A DNA stretch of 64,000 nt from Cannabis sativa (GCF_029168945.1 NC_083601.1:35267660-35331659), one strand, 5' to 3'. Shown: positions 23,126-37,100, numbered from the stretch's first letter. Notes: a model not told the origin generated them from the letters alone. Numbers and translations: made by a program.

Positions 23126-24922
23126 GGTAATTGTATTATCAGGGCATTTTAAATGGAGATGCAAATATAAAATATAACTTATTTTATCAAAAATCTACTT
23201 TAATAGTGTGTCAAATTGTGATGTAAATATCTCACATAACAAAAATAATCCAAATTTAGATCATAAAATAAGATGATGCAAAATTTATATCACAGTAAAT
23301 ATTATAATTTTATATTTACCATTATGTTATTAGATAAATATTAAATTTTGTATAAGATTTACAATTATGTATTGAAGTATAATAATAAAAGTTGACGCAA
23401 AATTGTCACAAAATCATTATTTATACCAAATATAGATTAGCGTATTACCTATTCAAAATGGTAAGATTATAAACAGCTGCAAGTCAAATATAATTTACCT
23501 AGATTATCAAGTTAATCGTAGTTTTTTTTTGTTTATTCATTAAATTTTAATTATTTGTTTTGCTTAATTATTTTTCTCTCAAATATTTTATTTAATCAAA
23601 CATGAACAAGGAATTGATTAATTGATAATTGGTAATCAATTTTTTTGAGAACGGTATTCTACTTTATCATTATATTATTTGATTTAATTATATATATACA
23701 TGCGTATCAATTTTAGTAAACATTAAGTATGTTTGTCCTGAAGTAATTTTATGATGAGTGACCTCTTGCGATGTTTCTTTCAATTTCTTTTAAAAACGTA
23801 CAAGTAAAGATAAAACACATTAGTTGTGTGGGTGGATGCCCAATAAACATTTATAATGGGGGCATTACACAACTGCAACTCCTTAATGATAAAAATAAAC
23901 TGAAAAAAAATCATACTTTTGTAATAAAAAAGATTAGACGGTATAAATATTTATAATTACTTTTATAATACACCCTTAAAATTAGTATATCGATGCAATT
24001 TTTAAATTTTCGATTTAAAAAAATTAATGGTTGTGTACGTTATAGTTATTTAAGGTATTCTGTAAAATTTTAAAAATTAGAAATAATTTACAAAATAGTA
24101 AACAATATTGGAACAATATATTTCATATGCTTATTAAATATCAAAATAGTGAGTAAATCATTGTATCCATTTAAAATAAATCTCTTTATTTAATACAATA
24201 TACCTGCTATAATAATAATACATAAGGGTGAAACATGTAAATTTAGTTTTATGGGTGATTATTAGGGATATGGATGGATGTGGTAAACAATATAATTTAT
24301 TATTTAGATAGAGATTTATTTGTTACATATGATTAATTAATTAAAAATAATTCTTTTAAAATAAAAAATTAAAAATAATAAATTTTGATCTTGGATTCTG
24401 GTGTATCCTAATTCTATACTGTTGTGTGGTCTTTCAGTGTTATTTATAGAGTTGTAGCAATGAATGAAAAATTCGAATTCCATATTTTATTGCCAACTTA
24501 AAACCTTATTTTAGTCCATTATAAGAAGACTTGTACCTGTTTCGTGGAATGAATTTCTCTCCTTTCAAAAAGAAAATAAGTCCCAAAATGTGAAATTAAT
24601 TACATATTAGAAAATCCACCATTAATGAGAATGAACGTTTTCATTCAGTAGTTAATGCAAATTATAATTTCTAAATAAGCAACTTAATTAGCAACGAAGA
24701 ATCCGAATTGGAACTTCCCAAAAAAAAAAAAAGTTAAAACTGACTTCGAATTACAAATAATTCTTCCCTTTCAAAAAATAAAAATAATTCTCCAGCGCAA
24801 ACAATCTCTACCGTCAAAAACAATACAGCATACTTCAAATAACGCCACGTAGCATTAGGATCCCAGACATTGCTGACGTGTCAGCACCGTATTGATAGTA
24901 GACTAGTGTTCTCGCTTATTTT
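23126..24922. other. AT-rich intergenic sequence upstream of MAP65
   Basis: No gene recognised. A block beginning GGGCATTTTAAATGGAG near 23142 and ending near CCTATTCAAAATG at 23460 has weakly complementary ends and may be another MITE, but the match is too short to call. The last ~100 bases presumably hold the MAP65 core promoter. Confidence 0.4.
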
Positions 24923-25577
24923 TCCACACTGTAACGTCTTACTCTGCATTTCTTCTTCCCACCAAATTTAAAGTCATACAAATCCAAACCAAAAATTACT
25001 CTTAACAAAATTTCCGAACGCCATTCCCAATTCTCAACCCGAGGGTTACACTATCATCAGGTTCGTTATTTGTTTGGTTGCCTGGAAAATAGAATGGAAA
25101 ATCCATATTTTGTTTCAGTTTACGTTGTATGCATCAGATGGTTAATTTCTCACTGAGGAAGAGGGTTTACTTTCCATTGCCTTGTTTATTGTTCTTTTCT
25201 CTTTCCTCACCGATATGAACTTGAAATTTTTGTATCTCTTAAGGGAGTTAGAAGCTCTTACAATTCAACAACTTTCTTGTTTCTTTATTTAAAAAATTCC
25301 TATTGTGTATTTATATTTTACTTTCTTTCATTAAACGCTGTGATGTTCTTGTTTATAGTATCAAGAACTCTTTTTTGGGATTTTATGAGGATCATGGTAA
25401 CCCATGAAGAAAAGAAAAAGAAAATCCTAATTTTGGCTATGGTATTGCAGGATTCTCTTGAATAACAAGAGGAGAATTCATAAGGGTGGTTAGTATTTAT
25501 TCTTATTAGCCTATTAGGTGATATATATATTCTAAACTCCTTATTAACTTCATTTATCTACAATTGCAGTTGTAACT
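24923..25577 (+). other. MAP65 5' UTR with an intron
   Basis: The leader ends CTATCATCAG at 25060, followed by GT; the acceptor ACAATTGCAG ends at 25569, giving a 5'-UTR intron of 509 bp just before the start codon. The same structure is preserved in the inverted copy at 15268-17608. Confidence 0.6.
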
Positions 25578-28500
25578 ATGTCCAATAGGCATAATGTTCC
25601 TCCCGTGCATACAGTCACAATTTGTGGATCAATGCTACAGGAATTGCAGGTTTTCATTTTTCTCCAGTAAAAAAAATATTCAATAGCTTTGTGAAACGAT
25701 AATCAGAAATCATCAGTTTATTATATAGTACCCTTTATTGTTGAATCAGGAAGTATGGGATGAACTGGGAGAGCCTGATGCAGAAAGGGATACAATGCTG
25801 TTTGAGATTGAGCAAGCTTGTGTGGAAGTATACAGAAGAAAAGTGGACGAAGCAATTAAGTGTAAAGCTCAGTTGCAGGCAGAAATTTCAAGGACTCAAG
25901 CACAGATTTCAGATATTTGTTTTGCTCTGGGTGAGCAACTACCTCATGTAAGTAAGCCTTGTCTACATTGGTGATCACATGAATTTCTTAGTTGGTAGTT
26001 TTTGATTTGGGACAGTACATTGGGGTCTTTTCAATTTTTGGGAACTCTTATTGTTGTTTGCGACTGCAGTTTGATAAAAGTGCCACTGGAGGCTTGAAAA
26101 GAGAGCTTGATAACTTTCTTCCACTACTAAAGGAAATGCAAAAGCGGAAAAATGATAGGAAGAACCAATTCTTTGAAGTTCTAAATCAATTAAAGGATAT
26201 TTCAAATGAGTTAGGCATATCGATGGAAGATGGCCTTTCCAAAATGGTGGTGAATGAAACTGACTTGTCCCTGAAAAGACTAGAGGATCTACGAGCACAG
26301 TTACTTATTTGTCAAAATGAGAAGGTATTTGATCTTGTTATTCTAATATTTTTTAGAGTGGACATCTAGGGTAATTATTAATTAATGGTGTGGTTAAATT
26401 TAGTATTAATTTAGGATTGACGGAAAGAAATTGACACGTTTCTCGAACAGGAAACATTAAAATGAAAGAACAGCATATGCTATTTTGTAGATTTATGGCG
26501 AGTTTTATCCAGTATGGATTGTTCTTTTAGTAATTTCATCTTTATTGTGTTATGTTAAATTTGATTGGAAAGTTGCATATATTTTGAAATTTTTGATGAT
26601 TTTCAATTTGTAATAATGGTACTGATTATTTTATACTTTGTCCACAGCCAGCCCGGCAGACACTGGTGGAGGACCAGCTTACCGATCTGAGTTTACTGTG
26701 TTTGGTTCTTGGTGTGGATTTCAAAAACACAATTTATGAGATTCATCCCACTCTGAGCAATTCCAAAGGTGTAAAGGACATAAGTAATAGTACGCTTGAG
26801 GGTTTGTCTGGTGCATTATTAAGAATGAGAAATCTCAAGATGAAGAGATGGGAGGAGGTGATATTTTTATGTTAGCTGTGTCAGTATCTTTGTTTAAAAT
26901 TCATTTGAGTTTCCTTTGAGAAGCTTTTATTGTGCTTAACCTTTCTTCCTTTGGGTTGTGTGGTGTACCAGCTTCAAAAGTTTGCAACTTCCTTGTTGGA
27001 GTTATGGAATTTGATGGATACACCAACGGAGGAGCAAAAGGCATTTCACAATGTTACCAGTAAAAGTGCTGCATCAGTCACTGAAGTTACCGAAGCCAAC
27101 ATCCTCTCTATTGACTTCCTTGACCTTGTGAGTGTGCTAATTTGTTTGACTGACCAGGAAATATTTATTCCAGTTTCCTCTAAGAACTGTAGAATGTGCA
27201 CTTGTTTGACTATAATTATTCTTCAACCCTCAGGTTGAAGCAGAAATATCACGGTTGGAACAGTTGAAATCAAGTAAATTGAAAGAAATTCTGAAAAAAA
27301 AGAGGTCGGAACTTGATGAAATATGCAGAGAAGCACACATGGTTCCAGAAGCACATGGTGCCACTGAATTCTCATTTGAAGCTGTAGCTTCTGGTAAACA
27401 TACATCTGTTCTTTTATTGTATAGTCTTCTTCTTTGATTAAAAGCAATATCTCCAATCTAGTTAAGTTTCTTTTGCTATGGAAATTTTATTGACTGCAAT
27501 CTTATGGCTTATATAACTTATCGATGCTAGAAAGAACTGGAAAATAAGGCCATGTATATTAGTTCATAATTGGCTGTTGTCTATTAATTCATAATTCGAA
27601 TGAAATTGAGAAAATTCTTTCTATTTACCATTCATTCTTGTGGTAATTTATACACATATGACACATTGGTGAATTCCACGCATTCATTAAAATTAGCAAG
27701 AGATTTTTATAAATTTTGATATTTAAATCAAAAAATATTTTTCCACTATGATTCTTTTCATGATGTGTTAGTAACATGCATTGAATTAACAAGTTCCAAG
27801 ATTTAAATTACAAGTATTTTTGTTTTCAAACTGTTTCTATGTAGACAGTTTACTTTACTCGATAATATTATCATTTTGCAGGAACAATGGATCCAGAGTA
27901 CCTGTTGGAACAGACTGAAATTGAAATTGCTCGGGCTAAAGCAGAAGTTTTAAGCAGAAAGGAAATATTAGAAAAAGTTGAGAAGTGGCAGGCAGCCTGT
28001 CAAGAAGAGTGCTGGCTAGACGATTACAATAAGGTTTAAATCTTGTATATTCATGCATGCTTTTAAGTTTTAAGTATTTGTGATCCAATTACCCTGCAGC
28101 AATTTAGTTTGATCATTATTTTATCTATTCATTCTTATCGGTTAAAACATATAAATGTCACTTTCCCAAGTGGTATTCATTATGGCTTTCACTTTTGCCC
28201 CATCTGATTGGGAGCAATGGAAATAAGATAATAAGAATAGGAATATAAATTTGTGTCTGTTATCCTCTCATTTTTGGGAGGAATACTTTCCACCAAAATA
28301 CTAGAAAAATAGTCACTGGAGTCACTTTTCCAATGAGATGAAGAGTAACAAAACAAACAAATAGAATGAAAATGAATTTTTCTTTTTTCATTACATCCAT
28401 TTTCTCTCTCAACCAAATATAACGTTTTTTATTTTATTTCCACTTCCAAGTAATATAGTGATTCAGAAGGGGGTTAGTGTGGGAGGATTTGATTTTTTTT

Positions 28501-30076
28501 TCCCCTTCAGTATTCCTAAGTATTGTGGTTGTTCAGGATGATAGGCGCTATCATGCTGGAAGGGGTGCTCATCTCGCTTTGAAACGTGCTGAAAAAGCTC
28601 GCGCCGTGATAAACAAAATTCCTAGTAAGTGCTAAGTTATTTTGATTCCAACACAACTTGACATTTGAACTATGCCTTCGTCATTTACCACTTCAGGTGT
28701 TCAAGTTGACTTGGATAAAACTTTCATTTCATTATTACTTCTTAGTTAGCCCCAAGCTGTCTTTAATTTAGTTATTTAATGTAACACCATTGAAATTATG
28801 ATAATTATAATTTTTATGATTGTTTTTAAATAAATGAAAATATTTTGGTAATTGGAGCAGCAATGGTAGACACATTGATTTCGAAAACCGCAGCTTGGGA
28901 AGTAGAGAGGGGAGTGGAATTCTTCTATGATACTGTAAGAAGTTCTCTCAATACATTTGTTCACGCGAGTTTTTTATTTATTAGCTGGAGCCTCATAAAA
29001 TTGTTTAGGCTTTTCATCCAAACTTGTCGTTATAACTTCTGTGTTTTGTAGGAACGACTTCTTTCCATGCTCGACCAGTACAAGATCTCGAGGGAAGAAA
29101 AAGAGCAGGACAAGCAAAGGCAGAGAGTAAGGACTTCAGTCTTAGATTGAATAAGAGCTTATGAAACATGCTTTTTTGACACCTATCGTTTTTGTATGCA
29201 GGACCAGAAGAAACGTCTTGGACAGCTTATAGCAGAGAAGGAAGCACGTTATGGGTCACAGCCCAGTCCCGCTAGCGTCAAGGGTTACAGAATAACAGGA
29301 GTTTCAAACGATAGAAAACTCTCTCTCGGTGGAGTAGTGCTTCAGAATTCAGAACCCCGAAAGGCAACTCTCAGTAGGCACCCTACTAAAAACGGTGCTC
29401 CTTCTGGTAATTATTTTCTATAATGTTGTTGATCTTTTATTGTTCCTCTTGTTTATTGTGCGCTAAGTATTCAATGATGCAATATAATATTGGCAAATTG
29501 ATTCTAGGATATTAGCAAACTTATTGTAGAAGAGCATTCTATTCTAAGCAGAAAATTCTTATTATAAAGAATATTATTGGACCATTCACAGAATCACAGG
29601 CTATACATCTGCTTACAATATTTCGGAAGACCATTTTAGTAAACTTTATGCTATTTTTTATTGCAGGAAAGAGGGACTTATTTCCTGGTCAATATTCAGA
29701 AACTAAATATTCCAAAGGTTATGCTAAGACTCGTGAAATGGGGTCTCCTGTTGTAAGGAAACCCCTCTCTCCAGTCTTCTCTTCAAGAGCATCATCAAAT
29801 GTCAACATTGTGAATGACCGCCCCGAAGATGATTATCAGGGTAAGCTAGCATCTACTCCTCCTAAGCATGCTATCCTCGTTGGTTGTGAGGGAAACAATA
29901 GAACCCCAACGACAATGCCGATTCCTATGCCCAACACTCCAACGACAGTGTCCTCAGTTTCCATGCTGGAGGCCAAAACGCCTTGTGTTTTGACTGGTCA
30001 TATCTCTGATCAACTGCCAATAGAATACTCTTTCGAAGAGGTAAGAGTTGGTCATTCTAAAACATCTGAAAAATGA
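25578..30076 (+). CDS. MAP65/PRC1/Ase1 microtubule-bundling protein, MAP65-3/-4-like
   Basis: Twelve coding exons: 25578-25649, 25750-25947, 26070-26324, 26648-26857, 26972-27127, 27234-27393, 27882-28033, 28537-28624, 28861-28934, 29052-29126, 29202-29406, 29667-30076; all junctions are GT-AG and keep frame; about 684 residues. MAP65 proteins dimerise through N-terminal coiled coils and crosslink antiparallel microtubules in the spindle midzone and phragmoplast. Diagnostic blocks: [55 protein letters not shown] and [15 protein letters not shown], the last in the microtubule-binding region. The tail with [29 protein letters not shown] and YSFEE resembles the MAP65-3 (PLEIADE) and MAP65-4 group, often under CDK/MAPK control. 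The last junction is uncertain: a possible donor GTAAGA follows the GAG at 30038-30040; unspliced, the frame ends at 30076. Confidence 0.93.
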
Positions 30077-32430
30077 GCCAATATGTGTCACAAATTACCT
30101 ATTTTTTAGGCAATTCAAACCAACCGAAAACAATGATATTAAATATCTTTCTGATCTCTGACATTTAACATCATTTTGTTCCTTAACTTCTAATGTTTCT
30201 TCTTCTGCGCATCTATAGTGAAATAGTATTTCTTTCCTTTCTTGTTTTTGTCTTTAGCATTTTCATTGGCTTATAAATGTTTTATAATTCAATTACCATG
30301 AAATAATAATTCATGTGGCCTTGTTTCAAAATATAATCATAAGTCAAAATTATTATGTAATTTCTAAAACTAAATGCTCTTTTGGTCGGTTGGTCTTTTT
30401 TATTCACATGTCCATGTCATGCCCATATAGCTTTGTTTACATATTGTCGTTTTGGATATTGTATAATACTAAAAAGCCTTGATTAGCTCTATTTGAATAA
30501 AAAAAAAAAAGGAAAAAAAAAAAGGTAATGGCTAATATTCGTTATCATCATGAGTAATTATTCTTGGGCTCATATGAATTAATTTTCATACTTTCGGGAT
30601 AAATGCAAAATTAAATTTTTATTACTTGAATTTCGGGGAACCCATATAGCATGGCCACTTATTGAATATACTTGATACTTGAAATCATTTATCGTTTTTT
30701 AAGGGAAAATTCCTCTTTTTCAATGTAATAAAATATAATTATTCTTTAAAAAATAAAATAAAAAACAAATGTTCACCCCACTAATAATTATTCTTTGAAA
30801 AATAAAATAAAAAAGAACTATTTATCCCACTAATAATTTAATACAGCATATTCTGAAGTAATATTACTGCAGTAAAATTTTTATTAACATTGTTATTTGG
30901 CACTAATATCACACTAAATTAAAATGTGAGTTTCAATATTAAAATATCACTTGTGGTGTTTGGCATGCCCTTTAACAGTTCTCTTTTTCTTTTTATTTAA
31001 ACTGCAGTTACAATTTGAATACATTTTTTTACTGTAAATTATTATAATCGTTACTGCTGATATTATATATTAAATTTTAAAACGGTTACTGTTGCTATTA
31101 AGTAAAGAGAAATATCTTAAATAAATGTGTAAACTTGCGTTTATTATTAGTTAATTCTTAGATGATTACCCTTAAAAAATTTTAGCATGAATAATATAAT
31201 TTAGTTTACGGAAATCGAAACCATTATGGGCTTGGTCAAAGGAGATGAAATTATGAGTTTGACTGCCATGTGCTAGACACAGGAAACCGAGGTCGTCCTG
31301 AGCAACCCCTGACTGTCTGATAGACACCGTAACCTCGGACAAGTATAACGGTTTCTCCACGGACTTGTTCCGAGGCCAACTTGCAAGGTTTTGCTCACCT
31401 CACAGGCCCACTTCCCTATCTTTCCTCAACAACCAATCATAACCAAGTCTCTCTTTCTCTTTTTGGGCCTTTTCCAAACTCACAGCCGAATACTTGCTCT
31501 ACTACTCACAATAATGATCATTACTGACATTAGTTGGTCCTTTTGGAAACATTGGGAAATATGAACTCTCTAACATTTTTTCTTTCTTTCTGAAATTGGA
31601 CTAACGTTTGTTTCACTCACAACTTTGGTGAAATGTTATTTTATTTGCAATATTTTAGTTTGACAGCAACGCCCCTGAGTATTGTCTTAATAATGGTCAT
31701 TTTCATAGTTGCATCAGCAATTTGGCACCACCACCTACCGTTTTGTGTAGGTCAAAATATAAATGTGTATTATTGAAATTTTTATGCGTGTGAAAATACT
31801 TGCCTTTTGTTTTTAGAACAATTATATTTTCTTCTTAATTTCAAGGCTTTTTTCCTGTATTTGAAAAAGTAGAATAATAATGCCCCCTTTAGCTTTTTTA
31901 ATTATTTGGTTGGGTTTTATAAATATAAAACTTATATGTATTTATTTATATTTGCTAAATTTTTAGTGTGATGGACATATAAGGATTATTAAAGTTTTAA
32001 GATGTTATCCATCGGACAAATGATCATATGCGTTGGCTCAATTAAAAGTCACAAATTGTATTATCTCAACCACTTCAGCACTACACAATATACAAATATA
32101 GCTTTTTTTTTTTTAAAAAAAAAAAAGAGATATAAATATATAGATATTAAAAAATAAAGAAGATAAGATCATAAAAGATTATCATATTCCAAATCTACAC
32201 AATCCTTTATTGGCCAAATAATAATAGTGGTAGCACATTCAAAATTTCACTCATTTTTTAATTTTCAGAGATATTAAATTAATTAGTGTGATAACGAAAC
32301 CTAAGTAAATACTACATATTATTTTGTAGACCACAACAAAATCCAAATTCCAAACCACACAAGGCAAGTGTTGCATCTAAAATTACATAAATTGTCCTTT
32401 CATTCCATTATCGTACCATGTAAGAGTAAG
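30077..32430. other. Intergenic sequence between MAP65 and AHL genes
   Basis: Probable MAP65 3' UTR followed by AT-rich spacer. A ~55-bp imperfect tandem repeat lies at 30727-30838. A less AT-rich patch at 31200-31510 has no convincing gene; its minus-strand 62-codon frame is unrecognised. Confidence 0.45.
30727..30838. repeat. Imperfect tandem repeat, ~55-bp unit, two copies
   Basis: Both copies carry TAATTATTCTTT, an AAAATAAAATAAAAAA run and a CCCCACTAATAA or TCCCACTAATAA end. Confidence 0.75.
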
Positions 32431-34156
32431 ATTACATCGGTCACACGTGTTAAATGGTCATTTCCCATGAACTGAAAACAACGAGGAACAACCTGTCCCA
32501 AAGCTACTGTGCAAATATACAGACAGATCCTTTATTCTCACGTGCCACTAAGCCCTATCCAATCACAATATGTATATATATATTTATAGCAATCTGAATA
32601 TCTGATCCTTCACCCAATTTCTCACCTGCAGGTGATGTAAACTCCGTCTCACCTTCATTATCAATCTAAAGCACAAGAAACAACCGTCCTTGTCTTCTCT
32701 TCTCTTCACTTCTCCCTTCGCTCACTCATTTTTCCCTTTTACATTTCTAAAGTGCCCAACTTTGGTAGTTTTGCAACATGAAAAGGTTATTTAGGTAAAT
32801 TCATAATTTTCTTTGTCAAGAAAAAGACAAAAAGCAGGTCAGCGGCAACAAAAAGGACCGGCTCCCTAGCATGCCTACTATAATTTTGCAGCTTTAAATA
32901 GAAAAACAAATTAATAAATTTGGAAAAAGTTATTTACTTTTTCTCCTTATTTTTTCAATGTTTGTCCCCTGAAATTACCATTTTAACCTTTCATCCAAAT
33001 TTTAAATTTATGTTTCTCACGGACGTGAAATTGTTTCTTAACTAAATTGTATTTATCGGGTTTAGTAAATAATTTAATATTAATTTCCTAAAAAATAATA
33101 GTATAATAATCTTTCATTACTCATTTAACTTACTTTTATTTTTATTTTTATATTTTATTGTTATTTTGTATTTATTAATTTTTTTTTACCATATTGCTCA
33201 TTTTCTCTCTCTAGTCTCTGTTTTCAGACAGCTTTGGAAAAACCGGCTAGTGGTCTTTTTATTTTTTAGACTGAAAAAAATTATATATTTTAATTCTATT
33301 TTCTATTTTCTGGAGTTCATTTTCTCAGAAAACAAACAGGTTATTTTTAATTGTTTATTTTTCTGTATAGTTTTGATGAGTAGGAGTACTGTTTGTTGAG
33401 CTCTAATGTGAAAAGTTAAGCTTAGTCACAACTTTGAGCTAACCGGAGTGTGGCAGTTACAGTTACAGGTTATGATCTTTATATTTTTTTCACTTGGATC
33501 TTTTTTCTTTTTTTCTTTCTTTTTTTTTTTCCCTCAGTTTATGTTTCTCACAATTTTTGTTTTTTTAAATTTTGTTTATTAACTTTACTTGAGTTTTTCT
33601 TTTAAAATATTTACATGCTATTTACTATTTGAGTTACTTATGGGTTATGTCTTAAAGGTTTTGATCTTGAAGAACCTGGAAGCCCAGAACTGAACTTCAC
33701 TCTGTTTTCCCCCTCAAAACTTTCTTTTTTTATTTTTATTTAGTGAGAAACTTCCTTTTGTTCTTACCATAATTATAATTTAGTCTTAAAAATTTTCTCT
33801 ACAAATTTGGGTCAAGGGGTTTGTTTTGATCTCTATAGTTGTTTGGTTTTTTTATTTTTGTTGATAATCAAATGTTAGTTCTTTCGTTTAAGTCTTCTAA
33901 ACTTTTATTTATTTTATTTCTGATTTGGAATATGGTTTAAGAATAAATTTTACTTGTAGCCCACCCTTTGTATCTTTTTGGGTGGTACATCTTATCTAAT
34001 ATGTTAGGGCTTATAAAGTATATAGTTCATAAAGATTTGCGGGTGAGCTTTGGTTAGGAGAAAAAGTGTGTACATTTTACCAAATTATGTATTTGTTTGA
34101 AATGTTGGTGCAGATGCTAGTAACTGTGGTGATTTTGTGAACTTGTTGGTATATGC
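32431..34156 (+). promoter_or_regulatory. Putative AHL promoter and long 5' leader
   Basis: Contains ACACGTGT near 32444, a G-box CACGTG at 32539-32544, CCAAT at about 32558 and a TATA-like run TATATATATATTTATAG near 32573. A pyrimidine-rich leader near 32690-32740 follows. A plausible 5'-UTR intron acceptor (TTGGTGCAG) ends at 34113, 43 bp before the start codon; its donor is not fixed. Positions are suggestive only. Confidence 0.4.
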
Positions 34157-37100
34157 ATGGAAGCAAGAGAAGGAATAAGTTCAGGAGTGACAGTGATAGG
34201 AGCTGAAGCTCCATCAACTTATCATGTGGCCCCAAGGATGGAAAACCCCACTCAGGCATCTGGATTACCTCAGGTTGCTCTTTTACCAGGGAATGTGGGG
34301 TTGACTGAAACCACAGGGAAGAAGAAAAGAGGTAGACCCAGGAAGTATGGACCAGATGGGACAGTCACCATGGCATTGTCTCCCATGCCCATTTCGTCCT
34401 CTGCCCCGCCTTCTGGTGATTTCTCATCAGGGAAAAGAGGCAAAGCCAAGTCCGGAGAGTACAAGCAACACAAGAAACTTGGAGTGGAACATTTTGGTGG
34501 TGGGTGGCAGTGGCATTTTATAAATTTTATTTTATTCACTAAATTATATTTGATATCAGTGCTTTGAGAATGATGTATATGTTTGTTTATAACCGAAATG
34601 AATATCTTAGATATGCTTACTAGGATATTTGTGTCAAGTGTGATGGTTTTGTTCTGGTTTAGAAAGTTTATGGTTTGGTTATTATCATTTTTTTAGTATC
34701 GGAACTACTTTAGAATTAGATTCTGATGTTGCGTACACACTTCAATATTTGAAGTAGGAGTCTAGGAGTTTGGATGATGTGAGAACTTAAAAAATCATAT
34801 CTACTTGTCAAACTTTATGTGGGTCCTTTTTGGAAGATGCTTGTGTTTATTTTTAGAACCAGAATACTTGGTTTTCAAGTATTGGCCTTTTCTGGGATTG
34901 GTTACGTGTAAGAAAATATTCCTTATATGGCTAAGGTGTTTTGCTTCTTGTCTTTTTTTAGGCTTCTGAAGTCAACTCAAAACTAGTTGCTCTTAGATGC
35001 ATGGAGAAAACTTAATGAAACTGATAATGAGTTGTATAATATTGTGCTTGGTAATGCCAATTAGTTATGAAGAGGAAGCAAAAAAAGATGTCACCTGTTT
35101 ATGTGACATCTTTTTTATCCAGACTTTGTTTATGTGATACTGACATTAAATTTAGAACTATTTTATTTCTTAAAAGCTTTGTTTCAATTTTGCATAGACC
35201 CTGGTAAGTAAATAATTTAATAAGAGATACCTCTGTCTCCGTTTGTCTAAATTGACCTTATTTCCAATTTTATTTTATTTCATAGACGTCACATTATCAT
35301 ATTATTACTCTCTTAGTAGTTAGAAATGCTTGTAGGTTTACACTGTTGTAGTAAGTTATTTATATCATGTCCAATCTTGATTTCAATGTTCTAAAAGAGT
35401 TATGCTATTGGAATTTATGAGACCTAGATATATGTGAGCTAATCCTAATGGAACTAAACACATAATATTATCACCATTTTTCAGGTGAATGGAATACAAG
35501 TTCGCTTGGTACAAATTTTATGCCCCATATCATAACTGTCAATGCTGGAGAGGTATATATTCCTGGAAGACAAATAACTTTCTCATTTGTCATATTTATA
35601 TACACTTCTTAAAGGCATTTATTTATGTGTTAAGTTATTCACATTAAGACTGATCTCAGTTGCATCATTGATGTCTTTAGAGTGAGGAAATCTTATGCTA
35701 TGTTGTTATTATTTGATATTACATAGCCCCTTTTCAATTTAATGCCCAAAACGTGGCTGTTTCATGTGCTTTCAATTCCCTAATGTTTTGCTTTGCATTT
35801 CTGATATTGATAATTATTTTTATTTTCTTCTTTATTATTAGGATGTCACAATGAAGGTTATATCATTTTCTCAACAAGGACCTCGAGCTATTTGCATCCT
35901 ATCAGCTAATGGAGTAATTTCAAATGTTACATTGCGCCAACTGGATTCATCTGGGGGTACTTTAACATACGAGGTATGGTAATGTTCCTTCCAATTTAGA
36001 ATGCCTTGTTTTTGCTTTGTTTTGCACAAGCTTCATTCAACTTTCAACAGCGATATTGAATGTAATGTGTCAAATGTTTTCATGTCATGTAAATGATTAT
36101 ATTTGTCTGTATGACAATTCACAAATAGATAAGTTGTCATAACGCCAACACAAAGACATGCAGACACTGGGATATCTTGGCATGTCTCTGTGTAGTATTT
36201 TATGGAAGTTGGTGGTTAACACATGCAAGTGTGAATTGTAAGCAACTATGTCGTATTTAACAATAACTTTTGTTCTCTTCTGGGGAAACAAGTTACAGTT
36301 ATATTTGGTTTCTCCAAAAGGCATCACAAGAGCGTTTTGTTTTAATATTATTAGCCATAACAACAAGTTTTCTTTAATTCCTTGATCATATAATTTTGAT
36401 AAAAGTTTCCAATTTTATAGTAATTCTGTTAGTTTGAATATTATTTGCTGGAGAACTTGATAGGAATTGGCTATTTTGACCCAATAAGTCTTCAAAAACA
36501 AGAGTGTGTCCATCCATGAAATTGGTTATCTTTATCCGATGTTCTATTTTGTTGCTAAGAGCCTAAGCTTATCATTTCTTTCTTACAGGGTCGTTTTGAG
36601 ATACTATCTCTATCTGGATCATTCATGCCGACTGAGAGTCAAGGAACAAGGAGCAGATCAGGTGGGATGAGCGTATCTTTAGCCAGCCCGGATGGTCGTG
36701 TTGTTGGGGGAAGTGTTGCTGGACTACTAGTGGCTGCTAGTCCTGTGCAGGTAAATGATTCCATTCTTCATGTTCATTGGGATAGTACACTTACGCAGTA
36801 AGCCAAGTACTAGCAAGAACGCAATTAAGATGAAATCTCGACCCTCAATTTTTTTCTCTCTAATTTTGACATGTGAGCAATAATCTGAAGAAGACTTACC
36901 CTGGTTTTATCTCTGAGCATATCAGGTTGTGGTGGGCAGTTTTCTACCAAGCACCCAACACCAAGATCAAAAGCTGAAAAAGCATAAGGACTTATCACCT
37001 GTGAGTGTAGCACCAGCCGCAACCATAGCTGCTGCAATGCCAGTTTCCAATGCCGAAAAAGAAGATGGCATGAGTGCGCATGGACATCAAAACTCGGGTG

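Noticed and set aside
24931..24960. Mitosis-specific activator (AACGG core) in the MAP65 promoter
   Set aside because: I found only AACGT-like near-matches in the ~300 bp before the leader, not the AACGG core.
28189..28416. Possible Tourist-like MITE in MAP65 intron 7
   Set aside because: Ends weakly resemble the 48218 MITE, but no clean TIR or 3-bp duplication could be read.
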